Made by a program: the position numbers and the translations under genes. A DNA stretch of 17,234 bases from Candidatus Accumulibacter vicinus (GTDB lineage Bacteria; Pseudomonadota; Gammaproteobacteria; Burkholderiales; Rhodocyclaceae), in assembly GCA_002425405.1 (NCBI GenBank), contig DIME01000021.1, positions 1 to 17,234 on the forward strand, written 5' to 3'. Shown piece after piece: positions 1 through 6,978 of the stretch (within the stretch, counting starts at the first letter, position 1; the number at the start of each line of letters is the position of its first letter). The notes below the pieces were generated by a model. It worked only from the letters and a program-made list of their open reading frames with translations, had not been told where the DNA came from and ran no database searches.

Positions 1-32
1 GCTTTTTCTTGTCCGCTCAGGCAGATTACTTC

Positions 33-344
33 TTACTTCTTCATTGCGTCCTTGGCTGCATCGGCAGCACCCTGAGCGGCAGCGCCAGCAACTTCCTTGG
101 CCTTGTCGGCGACGGCTTCGGTGGCTGGCTTGGCTGCATCGGCTGGCTTGGCCGCATCGGCAGCGGGAGCAGCAGCCGGGGCGGCGGCCGCCGGAGCAGC
201 GGCTGGAGCAGCAGCCGGGGTGGCGGCCGGAGCAGCAGCGGCCGGAGCAGCAGCCGGGGCAGCAGCCGGTTTGGCTTCTTCCTTCTTGCCACAGGCGGTA
301 ACAGCGAGAGCGATCAGCGCAGCAACGAGGAGGGAATTTTTCAT
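33..344 (-). CDS. Ala/Pro-rich small lipoprotein
   Basis: A 103-residue predicted lipoprotein of unknown function. The N-terminus is a short lipoprotein signal with lipobox AVTAC, so Cys18 should be lipidated. Gly rather than Asp follows the Cys, which favours the outer membrane by the E. coli Lol rule. Residues 19-26 are charged (KKEEAK), residues 27-62 are almost pure Ala/Pro in APAAA-type units, and residues 63-103 are Ala/Lys/Asp/Glu-rich and likely helical. About half of all residues are Ala. The ATG is preceded by AAGGA about 9 bases upstream, which supports this start. It stands alone, divergent from the tRNA gene. The Pro/Ala stretch could be a spacer reaching across the periplasm, but no catalytic domain is visible. 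The reading frame is secure; the function is not known. Confidence 0.8.
   Translation of the reverse strand: MKNSLLVAALIALAVTACGKKEEAKPAAAPAAAPAAAAPAATPAAAPAAAPAAAAPAAAPAADAAKPADAAKPATEAVADKAKEVAGAAAQGAADAAKDAMKK
159..269 (-). repeat. Low-complexity Ala/Pro codon repeat inside the lipoprotein gene
   Basis: This stretch of the lipoprotein gene is built from imperfect repeats of GCN and CCN codons, giving runs of three or four Ala separated by single Pro. On the plus strand it appears as repeated ggagcagcagccgggg-like units. Such tracts can change length by slippage or recombination, so the unit number may differ between strains. It is a coding repeat, not a CRISPR array: there are no unique spacers. 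Confidence 0.6.
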
Positions 345-429
345 AATGGGGGTTCCTTATCGACAATAAAATGATTACAACGAGCCAAAAGCTTAATGGT
401 TGACCGGCGAGTACGTCGACCAACTCATA

Positions 430-438
430 ATTCTAGCA
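430..438 (-). promoter_or_regulatory. Candidate extended -10 promoter for the lipoprotein gene
   Basis: Read on the minus strand, this site is TGC followed by TAGAAT, an extended -10 element matching TATAAT at five of six positions. It lies about 86 bases upstream of the lipoprotein ATG and would leave a leader of roughly 80 bases. No good -35 hexamer is obvious, which is tolerated for extended -10 promoters. This is motif reading only. Confidence 0.4.
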
Positions 439-501
439 TCGATCCGCCGGGCTGACGCTCATTCTCCCAAAAACCCGTTTGTCCGTTTGTCATCACCCCC
501 C

Positions 502-529
502 TTGCTCACCCGGCGAAATTTGCTATAAT
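502..529 (+). promoter_or_regulatory. sigma70 promoter of the tRNA-Asp gene
   Basis: TTGCTC (502-507) and a perfect TATAAT (524-529) are separated by 16 bases, and TGC immediately before the hexamer makes an extended -10. A GC-rich stretch (GCCC) follows the -10, as in stringently controlled stable-RNA promoters. The mature tRNA begins about 80 bases further on, so a 5' leader must be processed away. Confidence 0.7.
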
Positions 530-611
530 GCCCAGCTTGCACAGCGCGACGGCTTTTCCAGACGCCGGTTGTCAAGCGCGACACCACAGAAGAAGCATGG
601 TTCAGCAGCAC

Positions 612-688
612 GGAGTGGTAGTTCAGTTGGTTAGAATACCGGCCTGTCACGCCGGGGGTCGCGGGTTCGAGCCCCGTCCACTCCGCCA
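612..688 (+). tRNA. tRNA-Asp (anticodon GTC)
   Basis: A complete 77-base cloverleaf that decodes GAC and GAU. The acceptor stem pairs GGAGTGG (612-618) with CCACTCC (678-684), followed by discriminator G and an encoded CCA (686-688). The D arm carries AGTTGG. The anticodon stem CCGGC/GCCGG encloses the loop CTGTCAC with GTC at 646-648. The T arm contains GGTTCGAGCC. The discriminator G and GTC anticodon both fit tRNA-Asp identity. It is transcribed from its own upstream promoter, with no second tRNA or rRNA beside it in this window. A weak hairpin (706-719) follows but lacks a T-tract. Confidence 0.97.
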
Positions 689-855
689 ATATTCACCGCA
701 ATAGTCCGGCCAGAGCCGGTCTGCGATCGGTGCCTGCCTGTTCTCTATATTCTCTGCTTTCCCCGAGAACCCAAACGGTCACGCTACGGCCGTTCAGGTG
801 GCAGGCTGCCGCTCGTCAGCAATTCCGAATATAAAATCATATCCGTCGTTCCGGC

Positions 856-1671
856 TCAAACGCTCGCCATGTGCTTGCGCAGGCGGTCGCTCAGCGCGTC
901 GACAGCCAGCACCAGGACGAACATCGCGATCAGCACCGTCGCCGCCTGTGCCTGCTGGAAGATCGACAGGTGATAATAGAGCATCTGGCCGAGGCCGCCG
1001 GCACCGACGAAGCCGAGTACGGCGGCCATGCGGATGTTCATTTCCAGCCGGTAGAGCCCGTAGGCCACGCATTGCGGCCAGACCAGCGGTTGCGTTCCGT
1101 ACAGGAAGGCCGGCACGCCGCCGCTGCCGGCTTCGCGCAGGCTTTGCTCGGGCTGCCGTGGCGCGTTCTCGATCGCCTCGGCGAACAGCCGGCCGAGCAC
1201 TCCGGTGGTGTGCAGCGCCAGCGCCAACGCACCGGCGAAAGGGCCGAGGCCAGCGACGAGCACCATCAGCGTCGCCCAGACCAGTTCCGGCACACTGCGC
1301 AACAGATTGAGGAGAAAGCGCGACAGCCGGGTGGCGGCGACTCCGTGCCGCCCGGCCGCCGGCAGGGCCAGCAACAGTCCCGCCAGCGCCGCCAGCAGCG
1401 TGCCGACCATGGCCACCGAGAAGGTCTGCAAGGCGCCCCAGGCGGTCTTGCGCACGAATTCGGGGTCGAGGTCGGGTGGCAGGAAGGAGGCGGCAAATTT
1501 CCCCATCGCGGCTGCCGAATCGGCCGAAAACAGCGCGCCGAAATCGATCGCGAGATAGGCGAAGCTGGCCACTACGGCAGCGATCAGCAGGCCGCTGGTG
1601 AGCACGCAGGACAGGCAGAAGTCGGCGGCGCCGCGCGTCGCACAGGGCTCCTGAACGCCGTTCTCGTTCAT
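856..1671 (-). CDS. phnE: PhnE-like ABC transporter permease (second permease)
   Basis: A 271-residue inner-membrane permease of the phosphonate/selenate-type ABC transporter. Several hydrophobic spans are visible (about residues 21-45, 83-106, 125-155, 210-232 and 243-260). The EAA-type coupling loop is at EAGSG (180-184), with the PhnE signature GFVGAGGLGQ at 220-229, where PhnC should dock. The ATG overlaps the stop of the upstream permease gene by four bases (ATGA). No Shine-Dalgarno is seen, so translation is probably coupled. A longer frame runs upstream, but it lies inside the preceding gene. This is the last gene of the selD-phnD-phnC-phnE-phnE operon. It pairs with the other permease, probably as a heterodimer. 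Annotation of the family is firm; the transported ion is inferred from context. Confidence 0.9.
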   Translation of the reverse strand: MNENGVQEPCATRGAADFCLSCVLTSGLLIAAVVASFAYLAIDFGALFSADSAAAMGKFAASFLPPDLDPEFVRKTAWGALQTFSVAMVGTLLAALAGLLLALPAAGRHGVAATRLSRFLLNLLRSVPELVWATLMVLVAGLGPFAGALALALHTTGVLGRLFAEAIENAPRQPEQSLREAGSGGVPAFLYGTQPLVWPQCVAYGLYRLEMNIRMAAVLGFVGAGGLGQMLYYHLSIFQQAQAATVLIAMFVLVLAVDALSDRLRKHMASV

Positions 1672-2507
1672 GCCAGCGCCCGGCGCAATGTCGCACTCAG
1701 CGCGTCGGCGAGCAGCACCAGCAACAGGAAGACGAGGAGGATCACCGCGGCTTCGCCGCCGTTCAGCATCTTCATCGACTGGTCCATCAACTGCCCGAGC
1801 CCGCCAGCGCCGACGAAGCCCATGATCACCGACGAGCGGACCGCGCACTCCCAGCGATAGACGGTGTAGGAGGTCAGTTCCTGCGCCGCGTTGGGGAGCA
1901 GTCCGTAGGCCAGCGCCGCGAAGCGGCCACTGCCCGCTTCAAGCAGCGAGCGGGCAGGGCGGGTGTCGGTCGATTCGAGAATCTCGGTGTACACCTTGCC
2001 GAGCATGCCGCCGTAGGTGACCGCCAGCGCCAGCACGCCGGCGGCTGGCCCGAGACCGAAGACGCGCACCAGCATCAGCGCCCAGACGATCTCGGGGATC
2101 GCGCGCAAAAAGGTCAGCAGCGCGCGCCCGGCGAGACGTAGCGCGCTGCCAGCGCGGTGGCCGGGTCCCGGCCCGATCAGCGACACTGCCAGCGGGCGCG
2201 TGCACAGGATCGCCAGCGGCACCGCGATGAGCAGGGCCAGCGCGATGCCGGCGGTGGCCATCGCCAGCGTTTCCAGCGTAGCCTTGAGAAGGATGCCGAG
2301 AAAATCGGTCGATGTCTCGGGTGGCAGAAAGCCGGCAAGGAAAGCGCCCATCACCTGTAGATTGTTGCCCTCGAACAGCGCCCAGGGTCGGAACTCGGCG
2401 AGTTGCAGGAGCGGCCACAGCAACCCCAGGGCGAGCACCGTCCAGCCGAGACGCGCGCGCGCGTCCGGGTCTCGGGCCGGCGACAGGGGGCTGGCGAACG
2501 TCTTCAA
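1668..2507 (-). CDS. phnE: PhnE-like ABC transporter permease (first permease)
   Basis: A 279-residue permease homologous to the next gene. The first membrane span begins near residue 20, and the EAA-loop motif EAGSG is at 190-194. The signature GFVGAGGLGQ is at 230-239, and the last span (255-268) is very Leu/Val-rich. The frame is open far upstream inside phnC, but that part does not look like protein. I place the start at TTG (2507-2505), one base after the phnC stop. That gives a normal PhnE length and a short cytoplasmic N-terminus. No ATG or GTG fits better, and no clear Shine-Dalgarno is present, so re-initiation after phnC is likely. The two permeases in tandem suggest a heterodimeric channel. 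Confidence 0.88.
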   Translation of the reverse strand: MKTFASPLSPARDPDARARLGWTVLALGLLWPLLQLAEFRPWALFEGNNLQVMGAFLAGFLPPETSTDFLGILLKATLETLAMATAGIALALLIAVPLAILCTRPLAVSLIGPGPGHRAGSALRLAGRALLTFLRAIPEIVWALMLVRVFGLGPAAGVLALAVTYGGMLGKVYTEILESTDTRPARSLLEAGSGRFAALAYGLLPNAAQELTSYTVYRWECAVRSSVIMGFVGAGGLGQLMDQSMKMLNGGEAAVILLVFLLLVLLADALSATLRRALA

Positions 2508-2508
2508 T

Positions 2509-3378
2509 TCAGCGTCCGCGGCAGGTCTCAAAGCGCACGACGGCGATCGCCACCTGGCCGTCGGCGGGTGTACCCGCGGCGTCAACGGCGCCGTCGCGCG
2601 GTGCGACCGGTGTCTGGGCCTGCGTCGGCAGTACGCCGCCCTCGGCGGCGTATAGTTCGCGCAACATCGTTTCGCTGACGCGCGCCGTCGGCAGGTCGAA
2701 GACGATTTCGCCGGCGCGCAGACCGACGATGCGCGGAAACCATTTGAGTGCCAGGTCGACTGCGTGCAGCGAAGCGAACAGACTGGCACCGCGACGCTCG
2801 GAGTCGGCGACCAGTTCGCCGAGCGCGGCATCGGCGAGCGTCGGGTCGAGGGCCGAGACCGGTTCGTCGGCCAGGATCAGGTCAGGTTGCTGGTAGAGGA
2901 CGCGGGCGATCCCGACGCGCTGCAACTGGCCGCCCGAGAGCCGGTCGCAGCGATCGAACAGGCGGTCGGCGAGGTCGAAGCGCGCCAGTACCGCCTGCGC
3001 ACCGTCGATGTCGACCGGATAGACCAGCGAGCAAAGCCCCTTCCATACCGGCCAGTGGCCGAGCCGGCCGGCGAGGATCGCGGTAATCACGCGCTGGCGG
3101 GGCGGAATCGGTGGCGCCTGGTGGATGGTGCCGATGCGCGCGCGCAGGTGGCGCAATTCGCCGGCCGACGCCTGCCAGGGGTTGACGCCGAGGATCTCCA
3201 GGCGTCCCTCACTGGGCCGCAAGGCACTGCCGAGCAGCCGCGTGAGGCTGGTCTTGCCGGCGCCCGACGGACCGATCACCGCCACCCGCTCGCCGCGCGC
3301 AAGACGCAGCGAGATTCGCTGCAGCGCGCGAAAACCATTGCCGTGCGTCAGTCCGACGCCGGTCAGTTCGCTTGCCAT
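2509..3378 (-). CDS. phnC: PhnC-like ABC transporter ATP-binding protein
   Basis: A 289-residue cytoplasmic ATPase that should power import through the two PhnE-like permeases. All nucleotide-binding elements are intact: Walker A GPSGAGKT (36-43), Q-loop Gln87, signature LSGGQ (147-151), Walker B DLILADEP (166-173) and switch His205. The ATG has strong GAGGAGG/AAGGA sequences just upstream. Residues after about 245 form a Pro/Ala/Thr-rich tail of roughly 45 residues that is not part of the ATPase core, making the protein longer than a typical PhnC of about 250-260. The gene sits between the binding-protein gene and the permeases, with a 52-base gap before it and one base after it. The subunit role is secure; the substrate is inferred from the neighbours. 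Confidence 0.92.
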   Translation of the reverse strand: MASELTGVGLTHGNGFRALQRISLRLARGERVAVIGPSGAGKTSLTRLLGSALRPSEGRLEILGVNPWQASAGELRHLRARIGTIHQAPPIPPRQRVITAILAGRLGHWPVWKGLCSLVYPVDIDGAQAVLARFDLADRLFDRCDRLSGGQLQRVGIARVLYQQPDLILADEPVSALDPTLADAALGELVADSERRGASLFASLHAVDLALKWFPRIVGLRAGEIVFDLPTARVSETMLRELYAAEGGVLPTQAQTPVAPRDGAVDAAGTPADGQVAIAVVRFETCRGR

Positions 3379-3430
3379 GTCCTTGCCTCCTCGTTCCCCT
3401 GTCGCTGCGACGCCTGCGGAAGCCGCACCC

Positions 3431-4297
3431 TTACTTGATCAGCCCGGCGCTGCGCGCCGCCCGTTCGATGCCATCGTAGTTGGCCGCCGTGGTCGGGACG
3501 AACTTCGATGCGCGCTGCAGTTCCATCAGTTCGCGCTGCGCCGGGTCTGCCCGGTCGAGCTTGAGGAAGGCCTGGGTGATCTTCTGGCGCAGCGCCGGGT
3601 CAAGACCGGGGCGCACCGTCCAGTTGTAGTCGAAGTAGGGCGGCGTCGTGGCGATGACCTTGACCCGCTTGGCGTTGGCATCGCCCTTCTCGACCAGCTT
3701 GTCCATCACCGAAGCATTGAGCACGCCGGCCTCGACCTTGCCGGAGGCGACGAAGGCGACGGTGGCGTCATGCGCGCCGGAGAAGGCGACGTTCTTGAAA
3801 TCCTTGTCGGGATCGATGCCATCCTTGAGCAGGTAGAAGCGCGGCATCAGGTGTCCCGAGGTGGACGACGGCGAGCCGAAGGCGAAGGTCTTGCCCTTCA
3901 GTTCGACGAGCGACGTGACCGGGCTGTTCGCCGGCACAATGAATTTGCTGGTGAACACCTCGTCCTCTGCGCGCTGGACGATCGGGATGGCCTCGCCGCC
4001 GGTCCGCAGCTTTGCCTGTACGAAGGTGAACCCGCCGAGCCAGGCGAGATCGATCTTCTTCGCCGCCAGACCCTCGACCACCGCAGCATAGTCGCTGACC
4101 GGCGTGAACTGCACTTTGTAGCCGGTTTCCTTCTCGAGATACTCGCCGAGTGGCTTGAACTTGCGCTGCAGTTCGGTCGGCGCCTCGTCAGGGATCGCCG
4201 AGACCCGTAACAGGTTTTCGGCGTAGCTTGCGGCGCTGCCGAGCATCAGGGCGAGCGCCAGGGCGCTGCGGGAAATCAGGCGGGGCAAAAGCATCAT
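3431..4297 (-). CDS. phnD: Periplasmic substrate-binding protein, PhnD-like, putative selenate/selenium oxyanion
   Basis: A 288-residue periplasmic binding protein. Residues 1-26 are a Sec signal with a probable cut after SYA. The mature start, with VSAIPDEAPTELQRKFKPL, matches my memory of the family named 'putative selenate ABC transporter substrate-binding protein', a branch of the PhnD fold. The ligand-site landmarks DLAWLGG and GSPSSTSGHLMP are also typical of PhnD-like proteins. It lies 81 bases downstream of the selD fusion and upstream of phnC, and has a GGAG ribosome-binding site before a double ATG. This linkage supports selenium oxyanion capture for selenophosphate synthesis. Phosphonate or phosphite remain alternatives, since no C-P lyase, phosphonatase or phosphite dehydrogenase gene is present here. 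Confidence 0.88.
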   Translation of the reverse strand: MMLLPRLISRSALALALMLGSAASYAENLLRVSAIPDEAPTELQRKFKPLGEYLEKETGYKVQFTPVSDYAAVVEGLAAKKIDLAWLGGFTFVQAKLRTGGEAIPIVQRAEDEVFTSKFIVPANSPVTSLVELKGKTFAFGSPSSTSGHLMPRFYLLKDGIDPDKDFKNVAFSGAHDATVAFVASGKVEAGVLNASVMDKLVEKGDANAKRVKVIATTPPYFDYNWTVRPGLDPALRQKITQAFLKLDRADPAQRELMELQRASKFVPTTAANYDGIERAARSAGLIK

Positions 4298-4378
4298 GGT
4301 CGGTTCTCCGTGGATGGCAGGTTGGTGCGGGGAAGGGCGGCTTGCCGCCAGGGCGTGCAGGCTTTGTGCATCTCTTGG

Positions 4379-6658
4379 TCAGGTGCGCAGTGTAATTGGT
4401 TCCACCGCCTCGCTGGCCGGCAGCACGCGCCCGATGCAGATCGCCCGCGTGTAGCCCAGGCCGCGCAGCGCGGCGATGCAGTCCGCGGCCTGTTCCGCCG
4501 GCACGCTGGCGAGCAGTCCGCCGGCGGTCTGCGGGTCGAAGAGCAGCGGGTAATTCGGGTGATGCAGCGCTTCGGGCTGGTTGCGCAGTGCGCGGCGCAG
4601 GCGCACGTTGGCCGGCTGCAGCGAACTGACGATTCCCGCTGCAACGGTTTCGGCGGCCCCCTCGAGGAGTGGCAGCGCGGCCAGGTCGATCTCGGCGTCT
4701 ACCCCCGACGAGCGAGTCATCTCGACCAGATGTCCGAGCAGACCAAAGCCGGTGAGGTCGGTGCACGCGCTCGCGCCGTGCGCGATCAAGCACGGCACTG
4801 CCGCCTGGTTCGACTGTTGCATCGACTCCAAAGCCGCATCGATCCAGCGGCCGCGCGCCTGCAGCCGCGCCTGCGCCGCGAACAGGGTGCCGGTGCCGAG
4901 CGGTTTGCTGAGGATCAGTGCATCGCCGGGACGCATGCCGCCCTTGCGCAGGACGCCGGCCAGGGTTGCGTCGATCAGCCCGTTGATCGCGAAACCGAGC
5001 GCCAGTTCGCGACCCTCGCCGGTATGACCGCCGACCAGCGCACAGCCGGCCTCGTTGAGCACCGCGACGGCGCCCGCCATCATCTGGAAGACGGTGTCCT
5101 CGACCTTGCTCTCCAGTCCTGGCGGGACGGTGGCGATCGCCGTTGCCGACTGCGGCGCGCCGCCCATCGCGAAGATGTCGCCGAGCGCATGATGGGCGGC
5201 GATCCTGCCGAAAAGCCAGGGGTCGTCGATGAAGGCCCGAAAGAAATCGACCGTATGCACCAGCGCACTGCCCGGCGGCACTCGCAGCACCGCTGCATCG
5301 TCGGGCGCGTGCAGGCCGATCAGCACGTCGTCGCGCGCGATCGGGTGAACCCTTGCCAGCGCCCGTGACAGCACGGTGGCACCGACTTTGGCGCCGCAGC
5401 CGCCGCAGCGCATGGCAACCGCCGAGATCGCCTGCGTCTGCTCGGCCGCGTCGAGTGGAATTGCCTCGGCCGGTGCAGGCGCGGCGTTCTCGTCCATCGG
5501 TGCGAATTCGCTGAAACGGCGCATGAAGCGTCGGTCGATCCAGTCCTTCCAGCGCCATACCCAGTCGCCGCGCGCAAACAGCCAGCCGCGCGAGGCGACC
5601 GCGTGCCGGTCGCCGGTGCTGATCAGCGCCAGCCAGCGTCGCTGTGGGCGATACGCGAGCAGTGGCTGGCGCAGGACGATTCGCCGCAGGTTCTCGGCCA
5701 GCGGTTTGCCCATGCGCACCGCGAAGACGCCGGCCTTTTCGAGTGGCCGGTCGATCAGCGACGCGCAATCGCCAGCGGCGAAGATCAGCGGATCGGTCTC
5801 GCTCTGCAGGGTGTTGCGGACCCGGATGAAACCCTCGCCGTCGAGCGCCAGCCCGGTCTCGCGCAGCCACGGCGCGCCGCCGGCCTGGGTCACCCAGACG
5901 ATCTCGTCGGCGGCGAACATCTCGCCGCTGCGCACCTGCAGATGGCCGGCGGCAACTTCGACGACTTCGCAATGACGATGGAGGGTCACGCCGCGCTCGG
6001 TCAGGACGCGCTCGAAGACGCCGCGCACCGCCGCGTTGTGTGTCGGCAGAATGCTCGCGCTGGCCGAGAAGAGGTGAAAGCGAAGTTCGTCGGGATCGCG
6101 TCCGAGCGCCGCCAGTTCACCGCGCAGCCGGTACTGCATGGCCAGCGTCAGCTCGGCGCCGCCGGCACCGGCGCCGACCACGGCGATCGTCGTCGTCCCG
6201 GCGTGCGCACGCACGCGCCCGAGCAGCGCCAGCCAGCGTTCGTTGAAGCGGCGGATCGGTTTCACCGGTACCGCGTGCTCGGCAGCGCCATCGACGCGCG
6301 CAAGCTGCGGCGTCGAGCCGATGTTGATCGATAGCGCATCGTAGGGCACCGGCGGCCGCTGGCGGCACAGTACCTGGCGTGCGGCGCGGTCGATGCCGAT
6401 CACTTCGTCGCGGCAATAGCGCGCGCCGGCGAACTCGGCCAGCCGCCGCAGATCGATATGCACGGCATCGAAATCGTAGTGTCCGGCGATGTAGCCGGGC
6501 AGCATTCCCGAGTACGGCGTGTCCGTATCGGTGCAGATCACGGTCAGGCGCAGACCCGGCAACGGCTGCATGGCAAACATGCGCAGCACGCCGACGTGGC
6601 TGTGACCACCGCCGATCAGGACGATGTCGCGGATGATCGGAGTGGTCGCTGCTCGCAT
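4379..6658 (-). CDS. selD: Bifunctional FAD-dependent oxidoreductase / selenide, water dikinase (SelD)
   Basis: A 759-residue fusion. Residues 1 to about 390 are a pyridine-nucleotide-disulfide oxidoreductase related to NDH-2. The FAD motif is GGGHSH (16-21), the NAD(P) motif is GAGAGGAE (162-169) and the second FAD motif is FAAGDCA (293-299). Residues from about 410 are SelD, which makes selenophosphate from selenide and ATP for selenocysteine or 2-selenouridine synthesis. The catalytic pair is Cys421 and Lys424 in RCGGCGAKVG; position 421 is Cys, not Sec. Metal/ATP-site acids are visible as DD (453-454), Asp471 and Asp494, and the DLTGFGLLGH motif follows. The ATG has AGGAG eight bases upstream. 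It is first in the operon with the ABC importer. The oxidoreductase may reduce a selenium species for SelD, but that is inference. Confidence 0.95.
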   Translation of the reverse strand: MRAATTPIIRDIVLIGGGHSHVGVLRMFAMQPLPGLRLTVICTDTDTPYSGMLPGYIAGHYDFDAVHIDLRRLAEFAGARYCRDEVIGIDRAARQVLCRQRPPVPYDALSINIGSTPQLARVDGAAEHAVPVKPIRRFNERWLALLGRVRAHAGTTTIAVVGAGAGGAELTLAMQYRLRGELAALGRDPDELRFHLFSASASILPTHNAAVRGVFERVLTERGVTLHRHCEVVEVAAGHLQVRSGEMFAADEIVWVTQAGGAPWLRETGLALDGEGFIRVRNTLQSETDPLIFAAGDCASLIDRPLEKAGVFAVRMGKPLAENLRRIVLRQPLLAYRPQRRWLALISTGDRHAVASRGWLFARGDWVWRWKDWIDRRFMRRFSEFAPMDENAAPAPAEAIPLDAAEQTQAISAVAMRCGGCGAKVGATVLSRALARVHPIARDDVLIGLHAPDDAAVLRVPPGSALVHTVDFFRAFIDDPWLFGRIAAHHALGDIFAMGGAPQSATAIATVPPGLESKVEDTVFQMMAGAVAVLNEAGCALVGGHTGEGRELALGFAINGLIDATLAGVLRKGGMRPGDALILSKPLGTGTLFAAQARLQARGRWIDAALESMQQSNQAAVPCLIAHGASACTDLTGFGLLGHLVEMTRSSGVDAEIDLAALPLLEGAAETVAAGIVSSLQPANVRLRRALRNQPEALHHPNYPLLFDPQTAGGLLASVPAEQAADCIAALRGLGYTRAICIGRVLPASEAVEPITLRT

Positions 6659-6735
6659 TCGGTTCTCCTGTCGTTCATCTGGAACAGGTCATGTTTGCTC
6701 AGGTGCATCGTGCTACGTCTGTCAGGTCGTCTGCA

Positions 6736-6747
6736 AGTTCCGGAACT
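6736..6747. promoter_or_regulatory. Perfect 12-base palindrome upstream of the selD operon
   Basis: AGTTCCGGAACT is self-complementary and begins 78 bases before the selD-fusion start codon, within the stretch where a promoter for the minus-strand operon is expected. No convincing -10/-35 pair is visible nearby. It could be an operator, but a palindrome of this length can occur by chance. Confidence 0.3.
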
Positions 6748-6930
6748 ATGCCATACAAATCATCACGCTGGCAGCTTTTCTTGAAGCAGTGCCTCTATGT
6801 CCAGTATGTTGGCCGTACGAGCGATCTCGCGATGATTGCCGAAGCCCTCCTCATAAGACGGGTTGACAGAAAGCGGCGGGGGGGCCACAGAGGGTGTTGA
6901 TAACCTCTTCGTCGAAATCGTCTATGGCCT

Positions 6931-6960
6931 ATGTCAATGCGAATAGTTCTCATGTATAGT
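6931..6960 (+). promoter_or_regulatory. Candidate feo operon promoter
   Basis: ATGTCA (6931-6936, four of six to the -35 consensus) and TATAGT (6955-6960, five of six to the -10 consensus) are 18 bases apart. A Fur-box-like palindrome fills the spacer, so bound Fur would block RNA polymerase. The start point would be near 6967, leaving a leader of about 120 bases before feoA. This is the best promoter I can see in the 428-bp region 6659-7086. Confidence 0.45.
6936..6954. promoter_or_regulatory. Fur-box-like operator
   Basis: The core TGCGAATAGTTCTCA (6938-6952) is an interrupted palindrome. It matches the 7-1-7 Fur consensus TGATAATNATTATCA at about ten of fourteen positions, and is closer still to the TGAGAATnATTCTCA variant common in proteobacteria. 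Its place in the promoter spacer of feoAB fits iron-dependent repression by Fur. Confidence 0.6.
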
Positions 6961-6978
6961 GCAATGGTAATGAGCAGG

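Noticed and set aside
159..269. Repeat tract considered as a CRISPR array
   Set aside because: The units are imperfect Ala/Pro codons inside a lipoprotein gene, with no constant repeat or unique spacers.
706..719. Hairpin after the tRNA-Asp gene as an intrinsic terminator
   Set aside because: Only five pairs and no following T-tract.
794..1860. Long plus- and minus-strand open frames overlapping the PhnE-like genes
   Set aside because: They are Arg/Pro/Ala-rich shadow frames typical of high-GC DNA and conflict with permeases that have clear membrane spans and motifs.
4188..5972. 594-codon minus-strand open frame inside the SelD fusion
   Set aside because: Its translation is Arg-rich with no domain, while the overlapping frame carries all flavoenzyme and SelD motifs.
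4379..6658. Search for an in-frame TGA encoding selenocysteine in SelD or its neighbours
   Set aside because: The SelD catalytic position is an ordinary Cys codon, and no gene here shows a homologous continuation past a TGA.
6863..6868. Perfect TTGACA as the -35 of a feo promoter
   Set aside because: No acceptable -10 lies 15-19 bases downstream; the spacer is a G-rich run. The site at 6931-6960 is better.
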